Below, piece by piece: positions 16,766-24,785 of a stretch of 38,026 nucleotides of DNA (positions within the stretch are counted from its first letter, which is position 1; every line of letters starts with the position of its first letter). The notes below the pieces were generated by a model. That model searched no databases, was not told where the DNA came from, and was given only the letters and a program-made list of their open reading frames with translations. The position numbers and the translations under genes are program-made. Source of the stretch: Streptomyces sp. MMG1121 (GTDB lineage: Bacteria; Actinomycetota; Actinomycetes; Streptomycetales; Streptomycetaceae); the NCBI RefSeq assembly GCF_001280015.1, contig NZ_LGDV01000242.1:1-38026 (forward strand), in the 5' to 3' direction.

Positions 16766-16861
16766 GGAGAGGTGCCCGGAGCGGCTGATCGGGGACCAGG
16801 GCAGCAGCCCGAAGTCGGACCCCCACAAGGGTCCACGCAGGTTCGAATCCTGCCCTCTCCG
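16766..16861 (+). pseudogene. tRNA-Ser-like sequence with degenerate anticodon arm
   Basis: The 96-nt sequence has a perfect 7-bp acceptor stem (GGAGAGG/CCTCTCC), a D arm CCCG-GAGCGGCTGAT-CGGG, a long variable arm GGACCC-6 nt-GGGTCC and a T arm GCAGG-TTCGAAT-CCTGC, the overall layout of a class II (Ser) tRNA. The anticodon arm cannot be folded: instead of a 5-bp stem with a 7-nt loop there is GGGC-AGCA-GCCC, with no U33-anticodon-purine37 pattern. An extra G occurs in CCCGGAGCGGC. No CCA is encoded. A relic is more likely than a working tRNA. The 38 nt upstream resemble those upstream of the copy at 13956. Confidence 0.5.
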
Positions 16862-17149
16862 CACATCACGCACCCGCGGGAACAGGGCCTTTCGGCACTC
16901 GGCCGGCTTCGCCGTCCGCCAAGTCGCCGACAGGCCCTGCCCTCATGCCCGTACCAGAAGACCCGCAGCGCCGGACCGCGCTCCGGCCGACGGCACCGGC
17001 CGGAGTTCGAAAACGTGCTGAGCAATCTGAGCGATGACAGCGTCTGACCGAAACCTGCACCCTGGTCGGTGAACGCGCTCTGCGGGAGCGGAAGGTGCTT
17101 TCACGCCACTCCTGAGTGCGGCCGAATCCAAAACTGGGGAAGGTCTCGC

Positions 17150-18424
17150 ATGTCGCCCACTCTGCCCGGGGTTACTGACGATTTCGACGTTATCGTGATC
17201 GGCGGCGGGCCCGCCGGTGCGACCACCGCGGGGCTTCTCGCCAAGCGCGGACACCGGGTTCTCCTCCTCGACCGTGAGCGGTTCCCGCGCTATCACGTCG
17301 GGGAGTCCCTCATTCCCGGTGTCATGGTCCCCATGGAGGAACTCGGCCTGGTCGAGCGCATGGAGGCGAAGGGATTCGAGCGCAAATACGGTGGCACCCT
17401 GGTCTGGGGCAACAACGAGGTGCCCTGGAACTTCTCGTTCACCACGGGCGGCCGTATTCCCTACGCCTTCCACACGCGCCGTGCCGACCTGGACGCGCTG
17501 ATCCTGGACCGGGCCCGCGAACTGGGAGTCCTCGTCGTGGAGGACGCCACGGTGAAGGACTCCATCGAGGAGGACGGCCGCGTCGTCGGCGTCCGCTACA
17601 ACCTGCGCGGCCTCAACGCCAGTCACGAGGCCCGGGGCCGCCTGGTCATCGACGCCTCCGGCCAGGCCCGGGTGATCGGCCGGAAGTACACCGAGGTCAA
17701 CTGGAACGAGCAGCTGCGCAACGTCGCGGTGTGGACGTACTTCGACAACTGCCACCGGCTGCCCGGCGACGAGTGGAGCAACATCCTCATCGAGGGCACC
17801 GCGGACGGCTGGTTCTGGGGCATTCCGATCGACAAGGGCGTCTTCAGCGTCGGTTATGTGACGCGTTCCGAGGTCGCGAGCGGGTCCGACAAGTCCCTGG
17901 AGGATCTCTTCCAGTCCGAGATCGCCTCCACCACCAAGCTGAAGGACATTCTCAAGGACGCGACGCAGGCCGCCGGTTACCGTTCCGCGCGCGACTGGTC
18001 GTACACCCAGGACCGATTCCACGGAAACGGCTGGGTGCTGGTCGGCGACGCCGCGGCCTTCGTGGACCCGCTGTTCTCCACCGGTGTGGCGCTCGCGACC
18101 CTGGCCGGCAGCACCCTGTCGAAGGTCGTCGACCAGATTCTGAACCACCCGGAGATCGAGGAGAAGGCGCTCGACCGCTACTCCACCGCGTACCAGGACT
18201 TCTTCCACGACATCCGCCAGTTCGTGGAGGGCTTCTACGACCGTTCGAAGACCAAGGGCTTCTATTTCAACCTGGCCCAGGACATCAACGACCCGGACCG
18301 GAAGAACGACGCGGAGGTCGACTTCGTCAAGCTGATCTCCGGGCTCAGCGGGCGGGCCGGCGGGCTGTTCGAGCTCGACGTCGACGACCTCATCGCCGAC
18401 GCCACGGCTGTGTCCGCCGACTGA
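17150..18424 (+). CDS. flavin-dependent halogenase (variant B type)
   Basis: The 424-residue product has the flavin-dependent halogenase signatures: GxGxxG at 18-23 (VIGGGPAGA), RYHVGESLIPG, WFWGIP at 221-226 (the WxWxIP motif that excludes monooxygenation), and FVDPLFSTGV (the Fx.Px.Sx.G motif). Lys79 in FERKYGGTLVWG sits where the catalytic lysine that channels HOCl is expected. The overall pattern is closest to halogenases acting on phenols or carrier-bound pyrroles rather than free tryptophan. GGGGAAGG 6 nt before ATG 17150 fixes the start; an upstream in-frame ATG at 17069 has no such site. The cofactor FADH2 would come from a reductase elsewhere. A strong hairpin follows the gene. Confidence 0.9.
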   Translation: MSPTLPGVTDDFDVIVIGGGPAGATTAGLLAKRGHRVLLLDRERFPRYHVGESLIPGVMVPMEELGLVERMEAKGFERKYGGTLVWGNNEVPWNFSFTTGGRIPYAFHTRRADLDALILDRARELGVLVVEDATVKDSIEEDGRVVGVRYNLRGLNASHEARGRLVIDASGQARVIGRKYTEVNWNEQLRNVAVWTYFDNCHRLPGDEWSNILIEGTADGWFWGIPIDKGVFSVGYVTRSEVASGSDKSLEDLFQSEIASTTKLKDILKDATQAAGYRSARDWSYTQDRFHGNGWVLVGDAAAFVDPLFSTGVALATLAGSTLSKVVDQILNHPEIEEKALDRYSTAYQDFFHDIRQFVEGFYDRSKTKGFYFNLAQDINDPDRKNDAEVDFVKLISGLSGRAGGLFELDVDDLIADATAVSAD

Positions 18425-18466
18425 CGCCGGGCTCTTCGGGACAGCCGGCCGGAGCGGACGACGCGG

Positions 18467-18501
18467 GTGCGGCAGCCTCCGGGAACCGGGGGCTGCCGCA
18501 C
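18467..18501 (+). terminator. hairpin after the halogenase gene
   Basis: GTGCGGCAGCC (18467-18477) pairs perfectly with GGCTGCCGCAC (18491-18501), extended by TCC/GGG. There is no T run. It lies between the halogenase stop and the antiporter ribosome binding site and could terminate or process the transcript. Confidence 0.5.
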
Positions 18502-18518
18502 TGCTGGGGGGCGCGACC

Positions 18519-19823
18519 ATGCCAAGCCATCAGATCGAGATGCTCTTCCTCGACCTCGCGTTGATACTCCTGCTCGCCCGGGCGCTGGGAACGCTGGCCG
18601 CGCGGACCGGCCAGCCTCCCGTCGTCGGGGAGATCCTGGCGGGTATCGCGCTGGGGCCCACGCTGTTCGGCGCGGGCCCGGTCCACTGGCTCTTCCCGGC
18701 CGACGTACGGCCGCTGCTCACGGCGCTGGCGTCGGTCGGCGTGGCGCTGTTCATGTTCACGATCGGCCTGGAGATCGAGCAGGGGGCGCTGCGCGGCGCC
18801 GGCCGGGTGACCGCGGGCGCCGCGATCGGCTCCACCGTGGTGCCGTTCCTGCTGGGGACCGGCATGGCCGTGTATCTGCTGCGGGGTCACCCCAGCCACA
18901 ACGCCGCCATGTTCACCGTGTTCGTCGGGCTCTCGGTGTCGGTGACCGCCTTCCCCGTGCTCGCCCGGATCCTGGCCGACCGGCGGCTGTCCACCACCTC
19001 GGTGGGCGGTCTGGCGCTGGCGACGGCCGCCGTGGTGGACGTGGTCGCCTGGGTCGCGCTCGCCGCCGTCCAGGCGGTGGCGGGCGGCGGCTCGGGACAC
19101 TGGCGGGTGGCGCTGGTGGTGCCCTTCGTCGCCGTGCTCGTCCTGCTGGTACGCCCGCTGCTGCGCCGGATCCTGCTGCCGGGCGGTGTCGCCGGGCCGC
19201 TCGGCCCCGGGCAGCTCGTCGTGGTGCTCACCTCGGCACTGCTGTGCGGGGCGGCGACCGAGGCGATGAACCTGCACTACATCTTCGGGGCGTTCCTGCT
19301 GGGTGTGGTGATGCCGCGGGACGCCGCCGCCACGGCGCTGCGGGCCACGATCCATGACCGCACCACCCAGATCACCGGTTTCCTGCTGCCGGTCTACTTC
19401 GTGGTCAGCGGCCTCAGGGTCGATCTGGGCGGCCTGGGACCGGGCGCGTTCGCCGATCTCGCCGCGATCCTCGTCGTCGCCGTGGCCGGGAAGTTCGCCG
19501 GCACCTATCTGGGCGCGCGCAGCCAGGGGATGCCGGGCCGGCCGGCCGCCGCGCTGGCGACGCTGATGAACACCCGGGGGCTGACGGAACTGATCATCCT
19601 GGGTGTCGGTCTGCAACTGGGGCTGCTGGACGAGAGGTTGTACTCCCTGATGGTGGCCATGGCCGTACTGACCACGGCGATGACCGGCCCGCTGCTGACG
19701 CTGGTGTTCCGCAAGCCCGACGCCGCGTTCGCCCGGGTCGTACGGTCCGGGCCGCAGCCGCACACACCGTCGCCGCACCGGGCGCAGTCCGAGTCGGCTC
19801 ACCCGGCCGAGGCCTCCTCCTGA
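18519..19823 (+). CDS. CPA2-type cation/proton antiporter (first copy)
   Basis: The 434-residue integral membrane protein matches the Na+/H+ exchanger domain of the CPA2/KefB group: QPPVVGEILAGIALGPTLFG near the N-terminus, VGVALFMFTIGLEIE, SVSVTAFPVLARILADRR, and the C-terminal NTRGLTELIILGVGLQLG. Twelve or so helices are evident. It has no RCK/TrkA nucleotide-binding tail; a 40-residue hydrophilic tail ends the protein. Such antiporters recur in antibiotic clusters, probably for tolerance or ionophore-like products. A second copy at 31560-32831 shares the same motifs, so the pair arose by duplication. GGGGGG precedes the ATG. Confidence 0.9.
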   Translation: MPSHQIEMLFLDLALILLLARALGTLAARTGQPPVVGEILAGIALGPTLFGAGPVHWLFPADVRPLLTALASVGVALFMFTIGLEIEQGALRGAGRVTAGAAIGSTVVPFLLGTGMAVYLLRGHPSHNAAMFTVFVGLSVSVTAFPVLARILADRRLSTTSVGGLALATAAVVDVVAWVALAAVQAVAGGGSGHWRVALVVPFVAVLVLLVRPLLRRILLPGGVAGPLGPGQLVVVLTSALLCGAATEAMNLHYIFGAFLLGVVMPRDAAATALRATIHDRTTQITGFLLPVYFVVSGLRVDLGGLGPGAFADLAAILVVAVAGKFAGTYLGARSQGMPGRPAAALATLMNTRGLTELIILGVGLQLGLLDERLYSLMVAMAVLTTAMTGPLLTLVFRKPDAAFARVVRSGPQPHTPSPHRAQSESAHPAEASS

Positions 19824-19827
19824 CCGG

Positions 19828-20484
19828 TCAGCCGCGGTGCGGGGCGACCAGACCGCACTCGTAGGCGAAGCTCACGAGGTGGACGCGGCCGCGGGCGCGG
19901 AGCTTGGTCCTGGCCCGGTCGATGTGGGACTTCGCGGTCAGCGGGCTGATCACCATGCGGTCGGCGATCTGGTGGGTGGACAGTCCCCGTGCGACCAGGG
20001 CGACGGCCTCGCGCTCACGCCGGGTCAGCTCGTCGAGTCCTGCCGCGGCGGGGACGTGCGGCGGCCGGGCTACGAGCCGGCTCAGCACCGTGCGGGTGAC
20101 GGAGGGAGCGAGCAGGGCGTCGCCGCGCGCGATGACGCGCAGGGCGTGCACGAGGTCGGCGGGCGCGATGTCCTTGACGAGGAATCCGGCGGCGCCGGCC
20201 CGCAGCGCGTCGAAGACATGGCTGTCGCAGCCGTCGCCGGTCAGGATGACGACGCGCGTCCGGGCCGGGGCCGCGACGATGCGCCGGGTCACCTCGATGC
20301 CGTCGACGACGGGCAGCGTCACATCGGTCAGCACGATGTCGGGCAGCCGTCGGCCGGCCAGCCGCAGCGCCGTCGCGCCGTCGGCGGCCTCGGCCACCAC
20401 CTCGATGTCGTCCTCGGCGTCGAGGAGCGCGCGCAGGCCGCTGCGCAGGACCGGCTGGCCGTCGGCGAGCAGGACCCGGATCAC
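19828..20484 (-). CDS. NarL/LuxR-type orphan response regulator
   Basis: The 218-residue product has a receiver domain with the phospho-acceptor Asp54 (VLTDVTLP), Thr82 (VILTGDG) and Lys104 (FLVKDI), and a LuxR helix-turn-helix (ELTRREREAVALVARGLSTHQIADRM). The first acidic pair that binds magnesium is incomplete: ADG (8-9) instead of the usual DD or ED, so phosphorylation may be weak. No sensor kinase gene is in the window. The GTG start overlaps the stop of the ECF41 sigma gene (GTGA), so the two are translationally coupled. The gene ends 4 bp from the convergent antiporter stop. Confidence 0.9.
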   Translation of the reverse strand: MIRVLLADGQPVLRSGLRALLDAEDDIEVVAEAADGATALRLAGRRLPDIVLTDVTLPVVDGIEVTRRIVAAPARTRVVILTGDGCDSHVFDALRAGAAGFLVKDIAPADLVHALRVIARGDALLAPSVTRTVLSRLVARPPHVPAAAGLDELTRREREAVALVARGLSTHQIADRMVISPLTAKSHIDRARTKLRARGRVHLVSFAYECGLVAPHRG

Positions 20485-21218
20485 GCGGCCTCGTCCTCGC
20501 CGTCGAGGTCACGGGGACCCGTCACCCAGCGAACGGTCTGTATGCGCCCGTCGAGGACGTCGAGCGCCAGGGCCCCGAGGAGGGTGCCGCCCCGGTCGCG
20601 GAAGACCGCGCCCGGGCCGCCGTCCACGTCCTCGGGCCGCAGGGTGACCCCGACGCGCACCAGCGCCGGGACGATCGCCGCGAGCACCCGGGCCACGTGG
20701 TCCGCACCGACGATGTGCCCGGGCCAGGGCAGCGCCGTGCCGCCGGCGTCGCTGCGCGCCGCCACGGAGGCGGCGAGCTGGCGGCACGCGGCCTCCGAGC
20801 ACCCCACGGCCGACGCGATCCGCGCCGTGCCGCATCCGAAGATCTCCCGCAGGACGAAGACCGCGCGTTCGAGCGGGGAGAGCCGTTCCAGCAGCAGTAC
20901 GGCCGCCGTCGACAGCGACTCGGCCAGTTCCGCCGGCTGCTCCGGGTCCGGGAAAGGGTCCTCCGGCAGCAGCCCGGCAGGCCACGGACCGGCGTACTTG
21001 TCCTGCCGTGCCCGGGCCGAGCGCAGTACGTCCCTGGCGACGCGGGTGACCTCGGCCGACAGGAACGTCCTGGCCGAGGCGGGCGGGGTGGGGGCCCTCG
21101 CGTAGCGCAGCCAGGTCTCCTCGACCGCGTCCTGGGCCTCGCTCGCGCTGCCCAGGATGCGGTAGGCGATCGAGAACAGCAGGGACCGCAACTCCTCGAA
21201 CTCTTCGATCCGGCTCAC
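20481..21218 (-). CDS. ECF41-type sigma factor with eroded regulatory tail
   Basis: The 245-residue product contains ECF sigma2 (EELRSLLFSIAYRILGSASEAQDAVEETWLRY, 8-39) and sigma4 (LSPLERAVFVLREIFGCGTARIASAVGCSEAACRQLA, 113-149) followed by a shortened SnoaL-like tail. Compared with the second copy at 26370-27296 it lacks about 60 residues right after sigma4, including the DGGGK motif. WLPEP has become WPAGLLPEDP and NPDKL has become GPRDL. In ECF41 proteins these tail motifs contact the sigma core and tune activity. AAGGAGG precedes GTG 21218. It is coupled to the response regulator and preceded by a consensus ECF41 promoter, so it may be autoregulated. Confidence 0.9.
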   Translation of the reverse strand: MSRIEEFEELRSLLFSIAYRILGSASEAQDAVEETWLRYARAPTPPASARTFLSAEVTRVARDVLRSARARQDKYAGPWPAGLLPEDPFPDPEQPAELAESLSTAAVLLLERLSPLERAVFVLREIFGCGTARIASAVGCSEAACRQLAASVAARSDAGGTALPWPGHIVGADHVARVLAAIVPALVRVGVTLRPEDVDGGPGAVFRDRGGTLLGALALDVLDGRIQTVRWVTGPRDLDGEDEAA

Positions 21219-21355
21219 GCGAGCCCCTCCTTGAACACGACGGATAGCGCCCGCCCCCGCTCGCCGTGGGAGAAGCTCTGCCCCGTGGTCGGCACCGCCG
21301 CCCGGTGGCGGTATCGGCTTTCGCTCCTCCCCTTCGCACATGCCGTCACTCACGA

Positions 21356-21382
21356 GACGAGACAGCTCCGGCACAAGTGACA
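21356..21382 (-). promoter_or_regulatory. ECF41-type promoter of the first sigma gene
   Basis: On the minus strand TGTCACT (21382-21376) is followed after exactly 16 nt by CGTC (21359-21356). The known ECF41 consensus is TGTCACA-16 nt-CGTC. It lies about 140 nt upstream of the sigma factor GTG and implies autoregulation or cross-control by the second ECF41 factor. The rest of the 21219-21565 interval has no gene. Confidence 0.75.
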
Positions 21383-21565
21383 TGGAGCACGAGGGGAGTG
21401 GGGAGGAGGGCCGCCCCGGGGGGACACAAGTGTGTCGCACCCGCCCGCCGACGGGGGATGGGGGCGGGCGGGCGCGACGCCTTGCACAGCCACCCTAGGG
21501 GCGGCGCCGGCGCGCGTCCCGTGGGCGCCAGGGGGCTTCGAGCGCGGCGGGAGCGAGGGTCGAGT

Positions 21566-21889
21566 TCAGGCCGCCGCGCCGAGGCCTCGCGGGTCCTGCC
21601 GCTCGTACTGACCGGCGTACACCGCGAGGAAGGTGGCGAGCCCGCGCACCCCGCCGCCGCCCGGTCCGAGCCCGGTGACCGGGATCGACCGGCCGAGACC
21701 GGCCGACAGCGCGCTGTACGCCCGCAGCGCGTCGGCCGTCAGTTCGCCGAGCGGGGGGTGGGCGGGGCCGGTGTCGAGGGCGGGGGCACGGTCCGCGGCG
21801 CCGGCCAGGCAGCGGGCCTCGGCCCAGGCCCGGCAGGCCAGTTCGGCACGGCGCGCGGGCTGCTCCGGGGTGGGCGTGGCAGGACTCAT
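21566..21889 (-). CDS. small protein of unknown function downstream of the haloperoxidase homologue
   Basis: The 107-residue product begins MSPATPTPEQPARRAELACRAW and ends in a Gly-rich loop and RGLATFLAVYAGQYERQDP. I recognise no domain. Support for it being real: AGAGGA about 6 nt before ATG 21889, GC-rich third positions, and its place 88 bp after the haloperoxidase homologue on the same strand. It could be a small partner of that enzyme; there is no sequence evidence for a function. Confidence 0.65.
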   Translation of the reverse strand: MSPATPTPEQPARRAELACRAWAEARCLAGAADRAPALDTGPAHPPLGELTADALRAYSALSAGLGRSIPVTGLGPGGGGVRGLATFLAVYAGQYERQDPRGLGAAA

Positions 21890-21977
21890 CGGCTTCCTCT
21901 TCCGTCGGCTGCGTTCGTCTCCTGCTCCGGGCCAAAAGCGCGCGACGGGCCGCCGCGTGCGCGGGACCGTGCCGGGG

Positions 21978-23429
21978 TCAGTGCTGGACGTCGCCCTTGA
22001 TGTGCCGCTGGACGAACTCGTAGGCCAGGTCGCCGAACCGGGCGCCGAACGGGATGGACCGCTCGACGGTCTCCTTGAAGGCCACGCCGGCCCACACCCG
22101 GCTGTCGGCGCAGTCGTTCTCGAAGGCGGTCCAGGTCTCCCAGGTCAGCTTCAGGTCGCCGGCGGGGACGAGCCCCGGTTCCGTCTGCGCCGAGCCGGCG
22201 GGGAAGGCGTGCGTCCAGTCCAGGACGTCGTCGCCGAGGAGGCGCCGGGCCGCCTGTGCCTGGGCGGCGCACAGGGTGGTGAAGGCGGACGGGTACTCGG
22301 GGTGGTTGCCCTCGGGCAGGTAGCTGGTCCACTCGTCGGCGGGCAGGTCGGTGACGGTCCCCTTGCCGGGTCCGCCCCAGGCGGTGACCGGGGCGCTGCC
22401 GTACACGTGCTTGATCGCGCTGAACGGGCGTACGGCGTCGTGGGCGTGCTTCTGGTGCCAGACGGCGATCAGGTTGTCGAACCGGGCCAGGGCGGTCGTG
22501 ACGAACAGGTGGGCCCAGCCGTCCAGGTCCAGGTCGTGGGCCAGGGCCGCGGCGCGCGGCGCCCAGGTGAGGGACACCGGGGAGTGCTCGAAGAACTCCG
22601 CCTTCACCTTCTGCTCGTCGGTGAGCGCGGCCGACGCCCGCAGGACCTCGTCCACCGAGCGCTGGTAGGCGGCGTCGGTGTGGTTCAGGTGCTCGGGCGC
22701 GGCGAGCTCGAACTCGCCCGGGTCCTTGAAGGTGATGGGCTTGACCAGCCGCAGCTGCGGGGTGACGAACTGCTGGACGGTGAAGACGCCCTTGTCGCCC
22801 GGGCCGCCGCCGACGCGGCGCTGGTGCGGTCCCAGCGCGGGCTGCCAGCGCGAGGGGTCGACCAGTTCGTAGGCGGTGTTCACGGGCTGGTAGCCGGTGT
22901 AGTCGGCGTACGGCCGGCCGTTGTAGGTGCGGCCCAGGTCGCCGAGGTGGTTCATGCCGTCGTCCAGGCGGGCCGCGACGACGGCCTTGCCGGCGATGTT
23001 GCCGATGCCGACCGGGGTGGTCGGGTCCTCCGACTCGTCGTCGGCGTCCAGGCCGAACGCGGTCATCGCCATCCGCATGACGGGCGCCCGCTCCTCGAAC
23101 ACGGCCTTGACCACCTGGTACGAGGCGTGCAGGCCGGCGATGTTCTTGTTCCGGTTGGTGGCGGACTCGGCGGCCGGGCGGCGCTCGATGCGGGAGTACA
23201 CGCCGACCGCGGTCGGGTGGTAGGGCGCCAGCGCGTCGAACCACGACATCTGGAACAGGAGGGTGATCCAGGTGTAGATCGTCGTGTCCCCGGGGGCGAT
23301 GGCCTCGGCCGGGGGAAAGCCTCCGCCGCCGTTGGTGGTGATCAGGTCCCGGATGAAGTTGCCGTTGTCGAAGTCGAAGGCGATCTTCGGGGCGGCCGAT
23401 GCGGCGGGTGAATGGCCGGACGTCGTCAT
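21978..23429 (-). CDS. vanadium-haloperoxidase homologue lacking both active-site His residues
   Basis: The 483-residue product aligns by motif with bacterial vanadium-dependent haloperoxidases (PAP2 superfamily). The vanadate-binding KX6RP motif is intact (K327 to P335, KHAHDAVRP). The second motif, normally YPSGH with the acid-base His, reads EYPSAF (Phe383). The third, normally SRxxxGVH with the His that bonds vanadium, reads SRVWAGVA (Arg444 kept, Ala450 in place of His). It therefore should not hold vanadate covalently or oxidise halide in the usual way. Homologues such as NapH3 of napyradiomycin biosynthesis are known to do vanadium-independent rearrangements. AAAGGA lies before ATG 23429. 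It is divergent from a prenyltransferase gene. Confidence 0.92.
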   Translation of the reverse strand: MTTSGHSPAASAAPKIAFDFDNGNFIRDLITTNGGGGFPPAEAIAPGDTTIYTWITLLFQMSWFDALAPYHPTAVGVYSRIERRPAAESATNRNKNIAGLHASYQVVKAVFEERAPVMRMAMTAFGLDADDESEDPTTPVGIGNIAGKAVVAARLDDGMNHLGDLGRTYNGRPYADYTGYQPVNTAYELVDPSRWQPALGPHQRRVGGGPGDKGVFTVQQFVTPQLRLVKPITFKDPGEFELAAPEHLNHTDAAYQRSVDEVLRASAALTDEQKVKAEFFEHSPVSLTWAPRAAALAHDLDLDGWAHLFVTTALARFDNLIAVWHQKHAHDAVRPFSAIKHVYGSAPVTAWGGPGKGTVTDLPADEWTSYLPEGNHPEYPSAFTTLCAAQAQAARRLLGDDVLDWTHAFPAGSAQTEPGLVPAGDLKLTWETWTAFENDCADSRVWAGVAFKETVERSIPFGARFGDLAYEFVQRHIKGDVQH

Positions 23430-23642
23430 GGGTGTGTCCTTTTCTGCAAAAGAGGGGGAATCCCGCACTTCACCCCCTGGAGGGTAACCGCGTCCACTCG
23501 AGACCCAGTGGAAATTCGCTATATTTCCTGGCCAGGCGGATGTCAATGGGCAAGGCCCATCATTAACTTGACAGAGTAAGTACCCGGCGTCGATCCTTCA
23601 ACGGAGCGGCGAGCTACCGAGATTGACTCTGGAGGAAGACGA
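23430..23642. promoter_or_regulatory. divergent promoter region, haloperoxidase homologue / prenyltransferase 1
   Basis: This 213-bp AT-richer gap separates two divergent starts. A TTGACA (23568-23573, plus strand) is a plausible -35 for the prenyltransferase, but no good -10 follows at 16-18 nt. I see no ECF41-type promoter here. Confidence 0.4.
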
Positions 23643-24545
23643 ATGACCGGGACAGAGGACCTGGAGAATCTTTACTCCGTCATGGAGAAAACGGCCGGCC
23701 TGCTGGACATCACGCCTTCGCGCGACACAGTCTGGCCCATCCTGACCGCGTACCAGGAGTTCATTCCGCAGGCTGTGATCGCTTTCCGGGTGGCCACGCG
23801 CAAGACGGGCGAGCTCGACTGCCGCTTCACGGCGTTTCCCCAGGGCTTCGACCCGTACGCCCACGCGGTGTCGCACGGTCTCACCGCGCGGACGGACCAC
23901 CCCGTCGGCTCTTTGCTGGCGGAACTCGAGGAACGGTTCCCCATTCCCTATCACGGTGCGGACTTCGGTCTCGTCGGCGGTTTCACGAAGACCTGGACGT
24001 TCTTCCCGATCGACAACCTGCAGAAGTTGTCGGACCTTGCCGACGTTCCGTCCATGCCGAGCAGCCTGGTCGGAAACCGCGAGTTCTACGCACGTTACGG
24101 CCTTGACGACAAATTCAGCATGGTCGGGATCGACTATCCGAGCAGGACGGTCAATGTCTACTTCGTCGGGGCACCCGCCGAGTGCCGCGAACCGGAGACG
24201 ATCCGCGCGATGATGCGCGACATCGGGCTCCCGGAACCGAGTGAGAAAATGCTGAAGCACGCCCGGCAGGCGGGTGGTATCTACACGACGCTGAGCTGGG
24301 ATTCACCGGAGATTCAGCGGATCACTTTTGCCGCGCTGCTTCCGGACATCCACGACCTGCCCGCGCGCTTCGACGTCGATCCGCGGGTCGACATGTTCGC
24401 GAAGAACGCTCCGTACACCTACGGCGCCGTCGGCAAGGGCCTGTACAACGTCGCGTCGTACGCCGGCGGGGAGTACTTCAAGCTCCAGACGTACTACCAG
24501 ATCAGCGAGGGCTCCGTGGAGGGCAAGGGGCTCCTCGGCAAGTGA
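23643..24545 (+). CDS. ABBA-type aromatic prenyltransferase 1
   Basis: The 300-residue product belongs to the NphB/CloQ family of soluble aromatic prenyltransferases, which fold as an antiparallel beta barrel and attach a prenyl diphosphate to an aromatic carbon or heteroatom. Length and motif order agree: an N-terminal helix (ENLYSVMEKTAGLLDI), ELDCRFTAFPQGFDPYAHA, a central KTWTFFPIDNLQKLSDL, FSMVGIDYPSRTVNVYF, TLSWDSPEIQRITFAALLP, and C-terminal KLQTYYQISEG. It is the most diverged of the three prenyltransferases in this window and the only one on the plus strand. GGAGGAAG precedes ATG 23643. Acceptor and donor are unknown. Confidence 0.92.
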   Translation: MTGTEDLENLYSVMEKTAGLLDITPSRDTVWPILTAYQEFIPQAVIAFRVATRKTGELDCRFTAFPQGFDPYAHAVSHGLTARTDHPVGSLLAELEERFPIPYHGADFGLVGGFTKTWTFFPIDNLQKLSDLADVPSMPSSLVGNREFYARYGLDDKFSMVGIDYPSRTVNVYFVGAPAECREPETIRAMMRDIGLPEPSEKMLKHARQAGGIYTTLSWDSPEIQRITFAALLPDIHDLPARFDVDPRVDMFAKNAPYTYGAVGKGLYNVASYAGGEYFKLQTYYQISEGSVEGKGLLGK

Positions 24546-24599
24546 CGGTGTGACAGGCGGGGGCCCCGGGCGCGATGTGGTGTGCCGGGGCCCGGTGGG

Positions 24600-24760
24600 C
24601 TAGAGTGGATCTTGAGCGCGGTGCCCGGCTCCGGGTGAAGCGCACTGCGTTGGTGGTCCAAGGAAAGACGTCCCGCTTCCTGCGGGGAGATGCAGGTGCA
24701 AGGCCTGCCCGGCGCTCGGTGAGGACCCCGCCCCCGTATCGGGGGGCGGGGTCCTTCTTC
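24600..24760 (+). ncRNA. structured RNA candidate ending in a terminator (leader-like)
   Basis: After the prenyltransferase stop comes about 160 nt that are not coding but look structured. A TAGAGT -10-like box is at about 24602. Then come short complementary blocks (GCCCGGCTCCGGG; CCCGCTTCCTGCGGGG; GCAGGTGCAAGGCCTGC) and a strong terminator. The CTGCGGGGAGATGCAGGTGCAAGG... segment resembles from memory the conserved core of ribosomal protein L10 leaders, but no rplJ follows; the next gene is convergent. It may be an orphan leader, a small RNA or an elaborate 3' UTR. Confidence 0.4.
24723..24754 (+). terminator. Rho-independent terminator
   Basis: GGACCCCGCCCCC (24723-24735) pairs perfectly with GGGGGCGGGGTCC (24742-24754), loop of 6 nt, followed on the plus strand by TTCTT. 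It ends transcription from prenyltransferase 1 and/or the structured RNA before the convergent MFS gene. Confidence 0.85.
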
Positions 24761-24785
24761 GTGCTCTGTGCGGGCGGCCGCGCGG

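Noticed and set aside
16766..16861. Functional tRNA-Ser or tRNA-Sec gene
   Set aside because: Acceptor, variable and T arms fold, but no 5-bp anticodon stem with a 7-nt loop can be drawn, and no TCA/UCA anticodon context is present.
21978..23429. Ordinary vanadium chloroperoxidase
   Set aside because: The acid-base His and the vanadium-ligand His are replaced by Phe and Ala, read directly from the codons.
23568..23606. ECF41 promoter in front of prenyltransferase 1
   Set aside because: There is a CGTC nearby, but no TGTCAC box 16 nt upstream.
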